This document shows, one piece after another, positions 54,325 through 62,704 of a DNA stretch of 64,000 nt. Source of the DNA: Streptomyces sp. JH14. Lineage in GTDB: Bacteria; Actinomycetota; Actinomycetes; Streptomycetales; Streptomycetaceae. Position 1 is the stretch's first letter; the number at the start of each line of letters is the position of its first letter. The notes under the pieces are model-generated. The model was not told the origin of the DNA. It searched no databases and saw only the letters and a program-made list of their open reading frames with translations. The DNA lies in NCBI RefSeq assembly GCF_029428675.1, contig NZ_JAJNEL010000001.1:4712001-4776000 (forward strand). Reading direction: 5' to 3'. The position numbers and the translations under genes were made by a program.

Positions 54325-55404
54325 ATGCCTGAAAGCACGCTTGACCTCACCCTGGACGGCCCGTCCCTCACCGCCCGGCTCGTCGACTTCCCGTCGGTCA
54401 GCGGAGACGAGAAGGAGCTGGCCGACGCGATCGAGACGGCGCTGCGCGCCCTCCCGCATCTCACCGTCGACCGGCACGGCAACAACGTCGTCGCCAGGAC
54501 CGGTCTGGGCCGCACCGAACGCGTCGTGCTCGCCGGGCACATCGACACCGTCCCGATCGCCGACAACGTTCCGTCCCGGCTCGACGAGAACGGGGTGCTC
54601 TGGGGATGCGGCACCTCCGACATGAAGTCCGGCGTCGCCGTGCAGCTGCGGATCGCCGCGACCGTGCCCGAGCCCAACCGCGACCTCACCTTCGTCTTCT
54701 ACGACAACGAAGAGGTGGCCGCGCACCTCAACGGGCTCAGCCATGTCGCCGACGCCCACCCGGACTGGCTGGAGGGCGACTTCGCCGTCCTCCTCGAACC
54801 GTCCGACGGCCAGGTGGAGGGCGGCTGCCAGGGCACCCTGCGGGTCCACCTCCGCACGGCGGGGGAGCGCGCGCACTCCGCACGCAGCTGGATGGGGTCC
54901 AACGCCATCCATGCCGCCGCACCGATCCTCGGCCGCCTCGCCGCGTACGAACCGCGCCGGCCGGTGATCGACGGGCTGGAGTACCGCGAGGGTCTCAACG
55001 CCGTGGGGATCGAAGGGGGCGTCGCCGGCAACGTCATCCCGGACGCCTGCACCGTCGTCGTCAACTACCGGTACGCACCCGACCGCACGGCCGAGGAGGC
55101 CGTGGCCCATGTCCACGAGGTCTTCGCGGACTGCGGCGTCGTCGAATTCACCGTCGACGACCACTCCGGGGCGGCGATGCCCGGCCTCTCCCACCCGGCG
55201 GCCGAGGCGTTCATGGCGGCGGTCGGCGGCACCGCCCGGCCGAAGTTCGGCTGGACGGACGTCTCGCGCTTCGGCGCGCTCGGCGTCCCCGCGGTGAACT
55301 ACGGTCCCGGCGACCCGCTCCTCGCGCACAAGCGCAACGAACACGTGGCGGTCGACCACATCACCCACTGCGAGGAACGGCTCCGCTCCTGGCTCACGGG
55401 CTGA
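54325..55404 (+). CDS. dapE: Succinyl-diaminopimelate desuccinylase DapE
   Basis: 359-residue dinuclear zinc hydrolase (M20 family) that gives LL-diaminopimelate and succinate. Metal and catalytic residues appear in AGHIDTVP, GTSDMKSG (bridging Asp), NEEV (Glu base) and the later GWTDVSRFGALGVPAVNYGPG with a closing HKRNEHV. The dimerisation lid lies in the middle (RAHSARSWMGSNAIH). The ATG is seven bases after TAGGGT. Neighbour of dapC and of LOG/folP2, an order conserved in Actinobacteria. Confidence 0.95.
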   Translation: MPESTLDLTLDGPSLTARLVDFPSVSGDEKELADAIETALRALPHLTVDRHGNNVVARTGLGRTERVVLAGHIDTVPIADNVPSRLDENGVLWGCGTSDMKSGVAVQLRIAATVPEPNRDLTFVFYDNEEVAAHLNGLSHVADAHPDWLEGDFAVLLEPSDGQVEGGCQGTLRVHLRTAGERAHSARSWMGSNAIHAAAPILGRLAAYEPRRPVIDGLEYREGLNAVGIEGGVAGNVIPDACTVVVNYRYAPDRTAEEAVAHVHEVFADCGVVEFTVDDHSGAAMPGLSHPAAEAFMAAVGGTARPKFGWTDVSRFGALGVPAVNYGPGDPLLAHKRNEHVAVDHITHCEERLRSWLTG

Positions 55405-55551
55405 CCCGCGGGGTTCGTCCTTCGTCCAGGAGGGGGCGGCGCGCTCGCCGGGCGCGACTTCGGTTCGGCGGGCGCCCCGGCCACCGCCGGCGTGGGGCGT
55501 CCGGCCCGGGGCTTTCGCGGTGGACATGTTGATGTCCCTCGCGTGTAACCC

Positions 55552-55565
55552 GCGTAGATCTACGC
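55552..55565. promoter_or_regulatory. 14-bp palindrome upstream of the LOG gene
   Basis: GCGTAGATCTACGC is a perfect palindrome 36 bases before the ATG at 55602, in the likely promoter area. Candidate operator; binder unknown. Confidence 0.45.
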
Positions 55566-55601
55566 TTGAGCGGAACGACCGGTACGCGAAGGGAGCAGCC
55601 G

Positions 55602-56372
55602 ATGAGCAACCCCGACTCCGAGGGCCTGCGGGCACTGGAGGAACAGCGGCTCGGGCCGGTGCTGCGCCGCAAGGATCAGATCCAGCCGGGGACCACGGAC
55701 CAGCGCCTGCTGGATACCGAGGGCGACTCGGAGTGGGTGCACACCGATCCCTGGCGGGTCATGCGCATCCAGTCGGAGTTCGTGGAGGGCTTCGGTGCGC
55801 TGGCCGAGCTGCCGAGTGCGATCAGTGTCTTCGGCTCGGCCCGTACGCCGGTGGGCACGCCGGTGTACGAGGCGGGGGTGCAGATCGGGCGGGCCCTGGT
55901 CGAGGCCGGCTTCGCGGTGATCACCGGGGGTGGCCCGGGCGCGATGGAGGCGGCGAACAAGGGGGCCTGGGAGGCAGCGGGCGTCTCGGTCGGGCTCGGG
56001 ATCGAGCTGCCCTTCGAGGCCGGCCTGAACGAGTACGTGAACCTCGGGCTGAACTTCCGCTACTTTTTCGTACGAAAAATGATGTTCGTCAAATACGCGC
56101 AGGGATTCGTCGTCCTGCCCGGCGGCCTCGGCACGCTCGACGAACTCTTCGAGGCGCTCACCCTCGTCCAGACGGGCAAGGTGACCCGCTTCCCGATCGT
56201 CCTGTTCGGTACGGAGTACTGGGGCGGGATGGTGGACTGGCTGCGGGACACGGTGGTGGCGCAGGGCAAGGCGTCCGAGAGCGATCTGATGCTGTTCCAC
56301 GTCACGGACAGCGTGGAGGAGGCGGTCAACCTGGTCTCCAAGGAAGTCGGCCCGCACGGTCCTGCAGTTTGA
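55602..56372 (+). CDS. LOG-family nucleotide 5'-monophosphate phosphoribohydrolase
   Basis: 256-residue Rossmann-fold enzyme of the TIGR00730/LOG group. GGGPGAMEAANKG and PGGLGTLDELFEAL are the catalytic signatures. Members hydrolyse cytokinin or nucleotide monophosphates to release bases; the M. tuberculosis relative next to folP2 (Rv1205) makes free cytokinin-like adenines. The start ATG 55602 has GGGAG eight bases before. The N-terminal 70 residues are longer than the minimal fold. Confidence 0.88.
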   Translation: MSNPDSEGLRALEEQRLGPVLRRKDQIQPGTTDQRLLDTEGDSEWVHTDPWRVMRIQSEFVEGFGALAELPSAISVFGSARTPVGTPVYEAGVQIGRALVEAGFAVITGGGPGAMEAANKGAWEAAGVSVGLGIELPFEAGLNEYVNLGLNFRYFFVRKMMFVKYAQGFVVLPGGLGTLDELFEALTLVQTGKVTRFPIVLFGTEYWGGMVDWLRDTVVAQGKASESDLMLFHVTDSVEEAVNLVSKEVGPHGPAV

Positions 56373-56398
56373 GTCCGCCGGCGAGCGACGGCCCCGCC

Positions 56399-56445
56399 CC
56401 CTCGGACGCCGGAGGGCTCGAACGAGCCCGTCCGGCGTCCGAGGG
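56399..56445. terminator. Bidirectional terminator between LOG and folP2 genes
   Basis: 15-bp perfect outer arms (56399-56413 and 56431-56445) with an inner GGGCTC/GAGCCC stem, in a convergent gap. Confidence 0.82.
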
Positions 56446-56505
56446 CCAAGAGGGTCCGGGACTCGCCCCGGTTTCCGCAAGGGGCGGCAGGGGGCGGCGC
56501 CCCGG

Positions 56506-57378
56506 TTACACCAGCCCCCGCCGTGCCACCGCGGGTGCCCGGTGTCCCGCGATCGACGCCACCATGTCCAGCACCTGCCGGGTCTCCGCCACCTCGTGCA
56601 CCCGGTACACCCGCGCCCCCAGCCACGCCGACACCGCCGTCGTCGCCAGCGTTCCGATCAGCCGTTCCTTCACGGGCCGGTCGATCGACTCCCCGACGAA
56701 GTCCTTGTTGGACAACGATACGAGTACGGGCCAGCCGGTCTCCGCCATCTCATCGAGCCTGCGGGTCGCCTCCAGCGAGTGCCGGGTGTTCTTCCCGAAG
56801 TCATGGCCGGGGTCGATCATGATGCCGTCCGGCCTCACCCCGAGCTCCACCGCGCGCTCGGCCAGCCCCACCGTCACCCGCAGGATGTCCGCCATCACGT
56901 CGTCGTACACGACCCGGTGCGGCCGGGTCCGCGGCTCGGCGCCGCCCGCGTGCGTGCACACCAGCCCCGCCCCGTACCGCGCGGCGACCTCCGCGAGCTT
57001 CGGGTCCACGCCGCCCCACGCGTCGTTCAGCAGATCCGCACCGGCCGCGCAGACCGCCTCGCCCACCTCGTGCCGCCAGGTGTCGACGCTGATGACGACA
57101 TCGGGGTGGCGGCGCCGCACCTCGGCGACGAACCCGACCGTGCGGCGGGCCTCCTCATCGGCCGTCACCTCCTCGCCGGGACCGGCTTTCACCCCGCCGA
57201 TGTCGATGATCGCGGCCCCGTCCGCGACGGCCTGCTCGACCCGGGCGAGCGCGGGCTCGTCGCGGAAGGTCGCGCCCTGGTCGTAGAAGGAGTCCGGGGT
57301 ACGGTTCACGATCGCCATGATCACCGGCTCGTGCGCCCCGAATTCGCGCCGCCCCAGCCTGAGCGCACCGCTTCGCAT
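56506..57378 (-). CDS. folP: Dihydropteroate synthase-like protein (FolP2 type)
   Basis: 290-residue TIM-barrel protein of the DHPS family. NRTPDSFYDQG, DIGGVKAGPG, ISVDTWRHEV and NDAWGG fit the fold but the pterin and pABA loops deviate from canonical DHPS (for example NRTPDSFYDQG rather than NVTPDSFSDGG). Position next to LOG and a DivIVA-like gene matches M. tuberculosis folP2, whose product lacks DHPS activity, so folate synthesis should not be assumed. ATG 57378 has GAGGAGA upstream. Confidence 0.85.
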   Translation of the reverse strand: MRSGALRLGRREFGAHEPVIMAIVNRTPDSFYDQGATFRDEPALARVEQAVADGAAIIDIGGVKAGPGEEVTADEEARRTVGFVAEVRRRHPDVVISVDTWRHEVGEAVCAAGADLLNDAWGGVDPKLAEVAARYGAGLVCTHAGGAEPRTRPHRVVYDDVMADILRVTVGLAERAVELGVRPDGIMIDPGHDFGKNTRHSLEATRRLDEMAETGWPVLVSLSNKDFVGESIDRPVKERLIGTLATTAVSAWLGARVYRVHEVAETRQVLDMVASIAGHRAPAVARRGLV

Positions 57379-57494
57379 TCCGTGTATCTCCTCTGGTAGA
57401 CCGCCCTGCAGACCGCTCCGTGGGTCGTCTGCGACCCTAACTGTCGGTAGCGCATGGCACGATCGGAGCCGGACAGGTTTTCGCACCCGGGGAG

Positions 57495-57974
57495 ATGCGC
57501 GTGTTCTGGTTCTTGCTGCTGGCGATGGTGGTGGTCGTGGCCGCGGTCACCCTCGCGGTGGTCGGTGGAGGGGGGAGCCACATCCTGCAGGACGTGGCGC
57601 CCGAGCAGCTGACCGACCCGCTGCCGGCGAACCGCCCGGTCGGCCGCGCGGACATCGAGGCCATGCGGCTGCCGGTGGTGCCGCGCGGCTACCGGATGAC
57701 GGACGTCGACGACGCCCTCGGCCGGCTGGGCGCCGAGCTCGCCGAACGGGACGCGCGGATCGCCGAGCTGGAGTCGGCCCTCGCCGGTGCGCAGGCGACC
57801 GCGGGGGGCGGCAAGGGGCTCTTCAAGGCCCCGCAGGACCGGCCGCCGCAGCCCGGCCGGGTCCCCTGGGAACCGCCGCACCCGGGGCGGCCGACCGGGT
57901 CCGAGTCCGGACCGTCGGGTTCTTCGCGCGGGCCTGAGTCCGGGCACCGGCCCGACGAGGAGGGTCAGCGATGA
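57495..57974 (+). CDS. Small membrane protein with DivIVA-like motif
   Basis: 159-residue protein. One membrane helix at the N-terminus (FWFLLLAMVVVVAAVTLAVV), then the RGYRMTDVDDALGRLGAELAERD stretch that matches the DivIVA-type short coiled-coil motif, and a disordered Pro/Gly-rich tail. Might tether polar growth or division factors to the membrane. ATG 57495 lies eight bases after a weak GGGGAG. The stop overlaps the tagA start (ATGA). Equivalent to the small gene found between folP2 and tagA in mycobacteria. Confidence 0.75.
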   Translation: MRVFWFLLLAMVVVVAAVTLAVVGGGGSHILQDVAPEQLTDPLPANRPVGRADIEAMRLPVVPRGYRMTDVDDALGRLGAELAERDARIAELESALAGAQATAGGGKGLFKAPQDRPPQPGRVPWEPPHPGRPTGSESGPSGSSRGPESGHRPDEEGQR

Positions 57975-58561
57975 GCGGCGCCGGCGTCGAAGCAGCGGCC
58001 GACGGCAGGCTGCGCTGTTCCTGGGCACTGTCCACCGACGACTACCTCCAGTACCACGACACCGAATGGGGCCGCCCCGTCCACGGCGACGACGCCCTGT
58101 TCGAGCGGCTCTGCCTGGAGGCGTTCCAGTCCGGGCTGTCCTGGCTGACGATCCTGCGCCGCCGCGAAGGGTTCCGCAGCGCCTTCGCCGGGTTCAAGAT
58201 CTCCGCGGTCGCGGAGTTCACCGACGCCGACAAGGAGCGGCTCCTCGCCGACGCCGGGATCATCCGTAACCGCGCGAAGATCGAGGCCACCCTCGCCAAC
58301 GCCAAGGTGCTGGCCGGCTGGCCGGACGGTGAGCTGGACGCACTGATCTGGTCGTACGCCCCCGACCCGGCCACCCGCCCCGTCCCGCGCACCTTCGGCG
58401 ACGTTCCGGCGGTCACCCCGGAGTCCACCGCCCTTGCCAAGAACCTCAAGAAGCGCGGTCTGCGATTCGTCGGCCCCACGACGGCCTACGCCCTGATGCA
58501 GGCGTGCGGCCTGGTCGACGACCACATGGCCGACTGCGTGGCCCGGGGCGCCGCGGCGTAG
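57971..58561 (+). CDS. tagA: DNA-3-methyladenine glycosylase I
   Basis: 196-residue base-excision enzyme removing 3-methyladenine from DNA. The helix-hairpin-helix-like fold with RCSWAL-like LRCSWALS, YHDTEWGRPVHGDDALFERLCLEAFQSGLSW (zinc/active region), and the C-terminal CGLVDDHMADCV metal-site stretch are all present. ATG overlaps the upstream gene by four bases. Convergent with the enoyl-CoA hydratase gene, six bases apart. Confidence 0.94.
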   Translation: MSGAGVEAAADGRLRCSWALSTDDYLQYHDTEWGRPVHGDDALFERLCLEAFQSGLSWLTILRRREGFRSAFAGFKISAVAEFTDADKERLLADAGIIRNRAKIEATLANAKVLAGWPDGELDALIWSYAPDPATRPVPRTFGDVPAVTPESTALAKNLKKRGLRFVGPTTAYALMQACGLVDDHMADCVARGAAA

Positions 58562-58567
58562 CGGGGG

Positions 58568-59380
58568 CTACCTCCCCAGGTACTTCGGCGTCGCCTTGTC
58601 CAGGAACGCCTGCACGGCGATCGTGTGGTCCTCCGACGCGCCCGCCCTGGTCTGGAGTTCGTCCTCCTTCTCCAGCGTCTCGGACAGCGTGTGGCCGGCA
58701 CCGTACGCCATGGACGCCTTCAGTGCGGCGTACGCCACCGTCGGGCCGTCCGCCAGCCTGCGGGCCACGGCCAGCGCCTCGGCGGCGAGGTCTGCGGCAG
58801 GCACCAGCTTGTTCACGATGCCCAGCTCGTAGGCGTCCTGCGCGGAGATCGAACGCGGGAAGAGCAGCAGGTCGGCGGCGCGGCTCTGGCCGATCAGCCG
58901 AGGCAGCGTCCACGAGACACCCGAGTCGGCGGTGAGCGCGACCCCGGCGAACGAGGTGTTGAAGGACGCGCTGTCGGCCACCACCCGATAGTCGCAGGCG
59001 AGGGCGAACCCGAAGCCCGCACCGGCCGCGACCCCGTTGACCCCGGCGACGACCGGCTTCTCCATCTCGGTGATCGCTCGTACGACCGGGTTGTAGTGCT
59101 CTCGCACGGTGCTCAGCGCATTGCCCGTGCCGGCCTCGCGGGTGTCGGAGAGCGTGGCGACGTGTTCCTTGAGGTCCTGGCCGACGCAGAAGGCGCGCCC
59201 GGTCGCGGTGAGCAGAACGGCCCGTACGGCGGTGTCGGCCGCAGCCGTCTGCAGCGCGTCACGGAGTGCCACCTTGGCCGCCGTGTTCATGGCGTTCATC
59301 GCCTCGGGCCGGTTGATCGTGATCGTCGCGAGCCCGTCGGTCACTTCGTAGAGCACCGTTTCGGCCACGTTGTCCGCCAT
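58568..59380 (-). CDS. Enoyl-CoA hydratase/isomerase family protein
   Basis: 270-residue crotonase-fold protein. Oxyanion-hole glycines in AGVNGVAAGAGFG and the NRPEAMNAMN substrate segment are clear; TADSGVSWTLPRLIG matches the family core, and Asp near the second catalytic position suggests a PaaG-like isomerase or hydratase. ATG 59380 has AAAGGGG upstream. The true substrate is not evident. Confidence 0.88.
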   Translation of the reverse strand: MADNVAETVLYEVTDGLATITINRPEAMNAMNTAAKVALRDALQTAAADTAVRAVLLTATGRAFCVGQDLKEHVATLSDTREAGTGNALSTVREHYNPVVRAITEMEKPVVAGVNGVAAGAGFGFALACDYRVVADSASFNTSFAGVALTADSGVSWTLPRLIGQSRAADLLLFPRSISAQDAYELGIVNKLVPAADLAAEALAVARRLADGPTVAYAALKASMAYGAGHTLSETLEKEDELQTRAGASEDHTIAVQAFLDKATPKYLGR

Positions 59381-59570
59381 TTGCTGTCCCCTTTGCGCCT
59401 CGGGCAATGCCTGTCGAGGCAAGCATGGCCGACATCGCGGAGCGCGCACATGTGACCTGCGTCTAACAATTGCGCTCCGATGCAGGGGTGATGGCGGCGG
59501 AGTATCGCAGCCGGATCGCCGAATTGGGTGGTTTTGCGGGAGCGCGTTGCGCAAGCGATGCAGACCGATG

Positions 59571-59601
59571 TTGGTCATCGGGGTCGGTGATGCGGGATAA
59601 T
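59571..59601 (+). promoter_or_regulatory. Candidate promoter of the DUF3117 gene
   Basis: TTGGTC (59571-59576) and GATAAT (59596-59601) with a 19-base spacer, 91 bases before the ATG. The rest of the 312-base divergent gap (59381-59692) shows only the small palindrome TTGCGCAA. Confidence 0.4.
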
Positions 59602-59692
59602 GGCCAAGAAGCAATGTGTTCGATGCCGGTGACACAGCGCCTGTCATGGGGCCGCCGGTGGATATGAGCTGGTTTCAGGAAGGGGAACGAGC

Positions 59693-59860
59693 ATGGCGGC
59701 CATGAAGCCGCGGACGGGCGACGGCCCGCTCGAGGTGACAAAGGAGGGGCGGGGCATCGTCATGCGCGTTCCGCTCGAAGGCGGCGGTCGGCTTGTTGTG
59801 GAGCTGACTCCGGACGAGGCCGATGCGCTCGGCGATGCCCTCAAGAAGGTCGTCGGCTGA
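59693..59860 (+). CDS. DUF3117 family protein
   Basis: 55-residue basic/acidic protein beginning MAAMKPRTGDGPLEVTKEG and ending ALKKVVG. Highly conserved across Actinobacteria; strands KEGRGIVMRVPLEGG and RLVVELTP suggest a small beta protein. GGAAGGGGAACGAGC upstream gives a good ribosome-binding site. A terminator follows. Function unknown. Confidence 0.92.
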   Translation: MAAMKPRTGDGPLEVTKEGRGIVMRVPLEGGGRLVVELTPDEADALGDALKKVVG

Positions 59861-59879
59861 CGCAGAGGCGCCCACACTT

Positions 59880-59920
59880 CACCACTGCCCCGCCACGGAG
59901 CCCGTGCCGGGGCAGTGGTG
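59880..59920. terminator. Terminator between DUF3117 and the O-methyltransferase
   Basis: 13-bp perfect arms CACCACTGCCCCG and complement (59880-59892, 59908-59920) between convergent genes. Confidence 0.82.
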
Positions 59921-59992
59921 CGTCCGGAGCCCGTCGAGCACACGCGCCGTCGGCCACGGACCGGCGGACGCCCCCGTGAGGGCGCGGAGCGG

Positions 59993-60658
59993 TCATCCCC
60001 GCCGCACCGCACACAGCAGCCCGTCACCGACCGGCAGCAACGTGGCCATGAGTTCCTGGCTCTCCCGCACCGCCCGCAACAGCTCCCGCAGCCTCAGCAC
60101 CTCTGCGGGCTGCGCCGCCGAATCCACCGTGCGGCCGTCGGCGAAGACGCCCTCGAAGCAGACCAGGCCACCAGGCCGCAACAGGCGCAACGATTCAGCG
60201 AGGCAGTCCAGGCTCTCCAGCCGGTCGCCGTCGCAGAACACCAGGTCGTATCCGCCGTCCGCGAGCCGCGGAAGTACGTCGAGGGCACGGCCCGGGATGA
60301 ACCGGGCCCGATTGGCGGCGAACCCCGCGGCCCGGAACGCCTCCCGGGCGAACTGCTGACGCTCCGGCTCCGGATCGACTGTGGTCAGTACGCCGTCGGG
60401 TCGCATCCCGTGCAGCAGATAGATGCCGGACACGCCGGTCCCGGTGCCGATCTCGGCCACCGCTTTGGCGTCCGTCGTGGCAGCGAGCAGGCGCAGCGCG
60501 GCGCCGGTGCCTGGCGACACCGAGCGGAGTCCTGCGTCCCGGGCCCGGTCTCTGGCCCAGCGCAGTGCTTCGTCCTCGGCGACAAAGGCGTCGGCGAACG
60601 CCCAGCTCGTCTGCCGGTTGGCGGTAATGACCCTCTCCTGTCCCCGTAGTTGGCGCAA
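59993..60658 (-). CDS. Class I SAM-dependent O-methyltransferase
   Basis: 221-residue caffeoyl-CoA OMT-like enzyme (PF01596). SAM-binding AEIGTGTGVSG, VDPEPERQQ and FCDGDRLES are the conserved cofactor segments. TTG 60658 is used since the family start MRQLRGQERVITANRQTSW begins there. Sits divergent from sigE, as in mycobacteria (Rv1220c next to sigE). Substrate unknown. Confidence 0.87.
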   Translation of the reverse strand: MRQLRGQERVITANRQTSWAFADAFVAEDEALRWARDRARDAGLRSVSPGTGAALRLLAATTDAKAVAEIGTGTGVSGIYLLHGMRPDGVLTTVDPEPERQQFAREAFRAAGFAANRARFIPGRALDVLPRLADGGYDLVFCDGDRLESLDCLAESLRLLRPGGLVCFEGVFADGRTVDSAAQPAEVLRLRELLRAVRESQELMATLLPVGDGLLCAVRRG

Positions 60659-60839
60659 CGGTGACTGTATCCGCTGGACCCGGGAACCCGCAGATGGGAC
60701 CGGGCGTTATGAGGAGGCAGGGGAAAGCGCGTGGACAGGGCCCGCAGAACGGGCACCGTGCGTCACGGCAGGTGGTTCCGGGGAGATCCCCGACCCCAGC
60801 AGGAAAAAGGCTTATCCGGAGCTAACGGGCGAGGTGGCT

Positions 60840-61601
60840 ATGGTAGGGGCTCCACTGGACACCACCGGAGCCGACAGGGGAGGTGCGGCTGCGCCTGTGG
60901 ATCGGGGAGGAGTGCTGCGGCGCTTTCTCAGGTCGGCGGGTGAGCCGAAATCCGTGACCAACATTGCTGACAGTTCTTCCAACGACTCCGCGCCGACTGC
61001 GGCCTTCGCCTCGGACGCGGACTCCCAGGCCTGGACGCTGCCCACATGGGAAGAGATCGTCAGCACGCACAGCGGTCGTGTCTACCGCCTTGCCTACCGA
61101 CTGACGGGTAACCAGCACGACGCCGAGGACCTCACGCAAGAAGTGTTCGTCCGGGTGTTCCGTTCGCTGTCGACCTATACGCCCGGCACGTTCGAGGGCT
61201 GGCTGCACCGCATCACGACCAATCTGTTCCTGGACATGGTCCGCCGCAAGCAGCGGATCCGCTTCGACTCCCTCGGCGACGACGCCGCCGAGCGGCTGCC
61301 GAGCCGTGAGCCGTCCCCGCAGCAGGCTTTCAACGACACCCACTTCGACGCGGACGTGCAGCAGGCGCTGGACACCCTTGCGCCCGAGTTCCGTGCCGCG
61401 GTCGTGCTCTGCGACATCGAGGGGCTCTCGTACGAGGAGATCGCCGCGACACTCGGTGTGAAGCTCGGCACGGTGCGCAGCCGTATCCACCGCGGACGCT
61501 CGCATCTGCGCAAGGCGCTGCAGCACCGCTCGCCCGAGGCCCGCGCCGAGCAGCGCTCGCTGGCGGGCGCGATGGTGGCGGGGGAGGGCGGATCGGCGTG
61601 A
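60840..61601 (+). CDS. sigE: ECF sigma factor SigE
   Basis: 253-residue extracytoplasmic-function sigma factor. Disordered N-terminus of about 70 residues, then region 2 (RVYRLAYRLTGNQHDAEDLTQ) and region 4 (LAPEFRAAVVLCDIEGLSYEE, then GTVRSRIHRGRSHLR). The ATG at 60840 has GAGG nearby. Coupled to its zinc anti-sigma factor (GTGA overlap) and followed by htrA, the envelope stress set of M. tuberculosis sigE. This is not the S. coelicolor gene called sigE (cell-wall sigma), a naming clash. Confidence 0.9.
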   Translation: MVGAPLDTTGADRGGAAAPVDRGGVLRRFLRSAGEPKSVTNIADSSSNDSAPTAAFASDADSQAWTLPTWEEIVSTHSGRVYRLAYRLTGNQHDAEDLTQEVFVRVFRSLSTYTPGTFEGWLHRITTNLFLDMVRRKQRIRFDSLGDDAAERLPSREPSPQQAFNDTHFDADVQQALDTLAPEFRAAVVLCDIEGLSYEEIAATLGVKLGTVRSRIHRGRSHLRKALQHRSPEARAEQRSLAGAMVAGEGGSA

Positions 61602-62596
61602 GCGGCACAGGACCGACCCCTGCGGAACAGCACCTCGGGGACCGGCTTGCCGCGCTTGTCGACGGTGAGCTCACACACGACGTCCGCGACCGGGTGCTCG
61701 CGCATCTCGCGACATGCGCCAGGTGCAAGTCCGAGGCTGCCGCCCAGCGGCGGCTGAAGAGCGTCTTCGCCCAGTCCGCCCCGCCTTCGCCGTCCGAGGG
61801 GTTCCTCGCCCGGCTGCAGGGTCTTCCCGGAGGGCCGGGGGGTGACGACGACGGCCAAGGAAGACCATTCGGCGGCGCCGGACGGTTCGCCGACGGAATC
61901 TTCCCCGTGGTCCCGCCTTCCGGTAGCCGCAGCGATTCGCCTTCGGGGAAGTCGCCGCTCGACCGCTTCGGTTATGTTCCGGCGCCGCACGGTGCCGCGG
62001 GGGTGCTCCCGGGTTCCGCATCGGGTTCCGCGTTCCGGATCCATGAGGTGGGCCGGGACGGGGACCGTTCGCCGTGGCGCGGACGGAGGTTCGCCTTCGC
62101 AGCGGCCAGCGCCGTCTCGCTGGCGGCCATCGCGCTGGGTGGCGCACTGCCGACGGATTCCGGCACCGACACCGCGATCCGTGCCGAGGGCGCCGGAAAC
62201 AACGCGACTCCGCTCGATGCCGCCGCCCGCGCCGAGAGCGCCGGCGCGACCAACCGCCGTAGCGGGGGCCCGCACGGCTCTTCGACCGCGCTCGGCAACC
62301 GCTCGGCCGTCGCCACGCCGCTCCGGCAGCCGAACGGCCTGGTGCCGGCACTGTTCGGTTCGGGTCCCGCGATGCCCAATCCCTTCGTGGCCTCGGTGCT
62401 GACCGATGTGTCCGTGCCTTCGCTGATACGTCCGACAGCCACCAGCCCCCTGTTCACGCGGGCGCTGGGCAGCGGCCTGCCCCCCGTGGCCGCCGCGTCC
62501 CCCGCGCCCTCGCCGGCCTCCTCCTGGACGCCCACATCGGCCTCGGCCATGCCGGGCTCCGCGGATCACGGACTGCCGCTCTCTGCCCGGCGCTGA
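61598..62596 (+). CDS. Zinc-binding anti-sigma factor (RseA-like), long form
   Basis: 332 residues. The anti-sigma zinc motif H36-x3-C40-x2-C43 is in LAHLATCARC. Cytoplasmic Pro/Gly-rich linker, one membrane helix (about 166-186, FAFAAASAVSLAAIALGG) and an extracellular Ser/Ala-rich tail of some 145 residues. This is over twice the length of mycobacterial RseA, and the tail could be the sensor. GTG 61598 overlaps sigE by four bases. It holds SigE at the membrane until proteolysis, likely helped by HtrA encoded next. Confidence 0.87.
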   Translation: MSGTGPTPAEQHLGDRLAALVDGELTHDVRDRVLAHLATCARCKSEAAAQRRLKSVFAQSAPPSPSEGFLARLQGLPGGPGGDDDGQGRPFGGAGRFADGIFPVVPPSGSRSDSPSGKSPLDRFGYVPAPHGAAGVLPGSASGSAFRIHEVGRDGDRSPWRGRRFAFAAASAVSLAAIALGGALPTDSGTDTAIRAEGAGNNATPLDAAARAESAGATNRRSGGPHGSSTALGNRSAVATPLRQPNGLVPALFGSGPAMPNPFVASVLTDVSVPSLIRPTATSPLFTRALGSGLPPVAAASPAPSPASSWTPTSASAMPGSADHGLPLSARR

Positions 62597-62704
62597 CCGG
62601 GTCTGCGCAGCCGTTCGCAAACCTGGTTGAATCCCGGGAGGAATTCCGGAGGGGCGCCCCTCCGGGGGCGTGCAGAGGCCGGTTGCGGCAGTTGCGGGGA
62701 GAAC

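Noticed and set aside
56506..57378. Canonical folate-pathway DHPS
   Set aside because: Motifs deviate from canonical DHPS and the gene neighbourhood matches the mycobacterial folP2, which lacks that activity.
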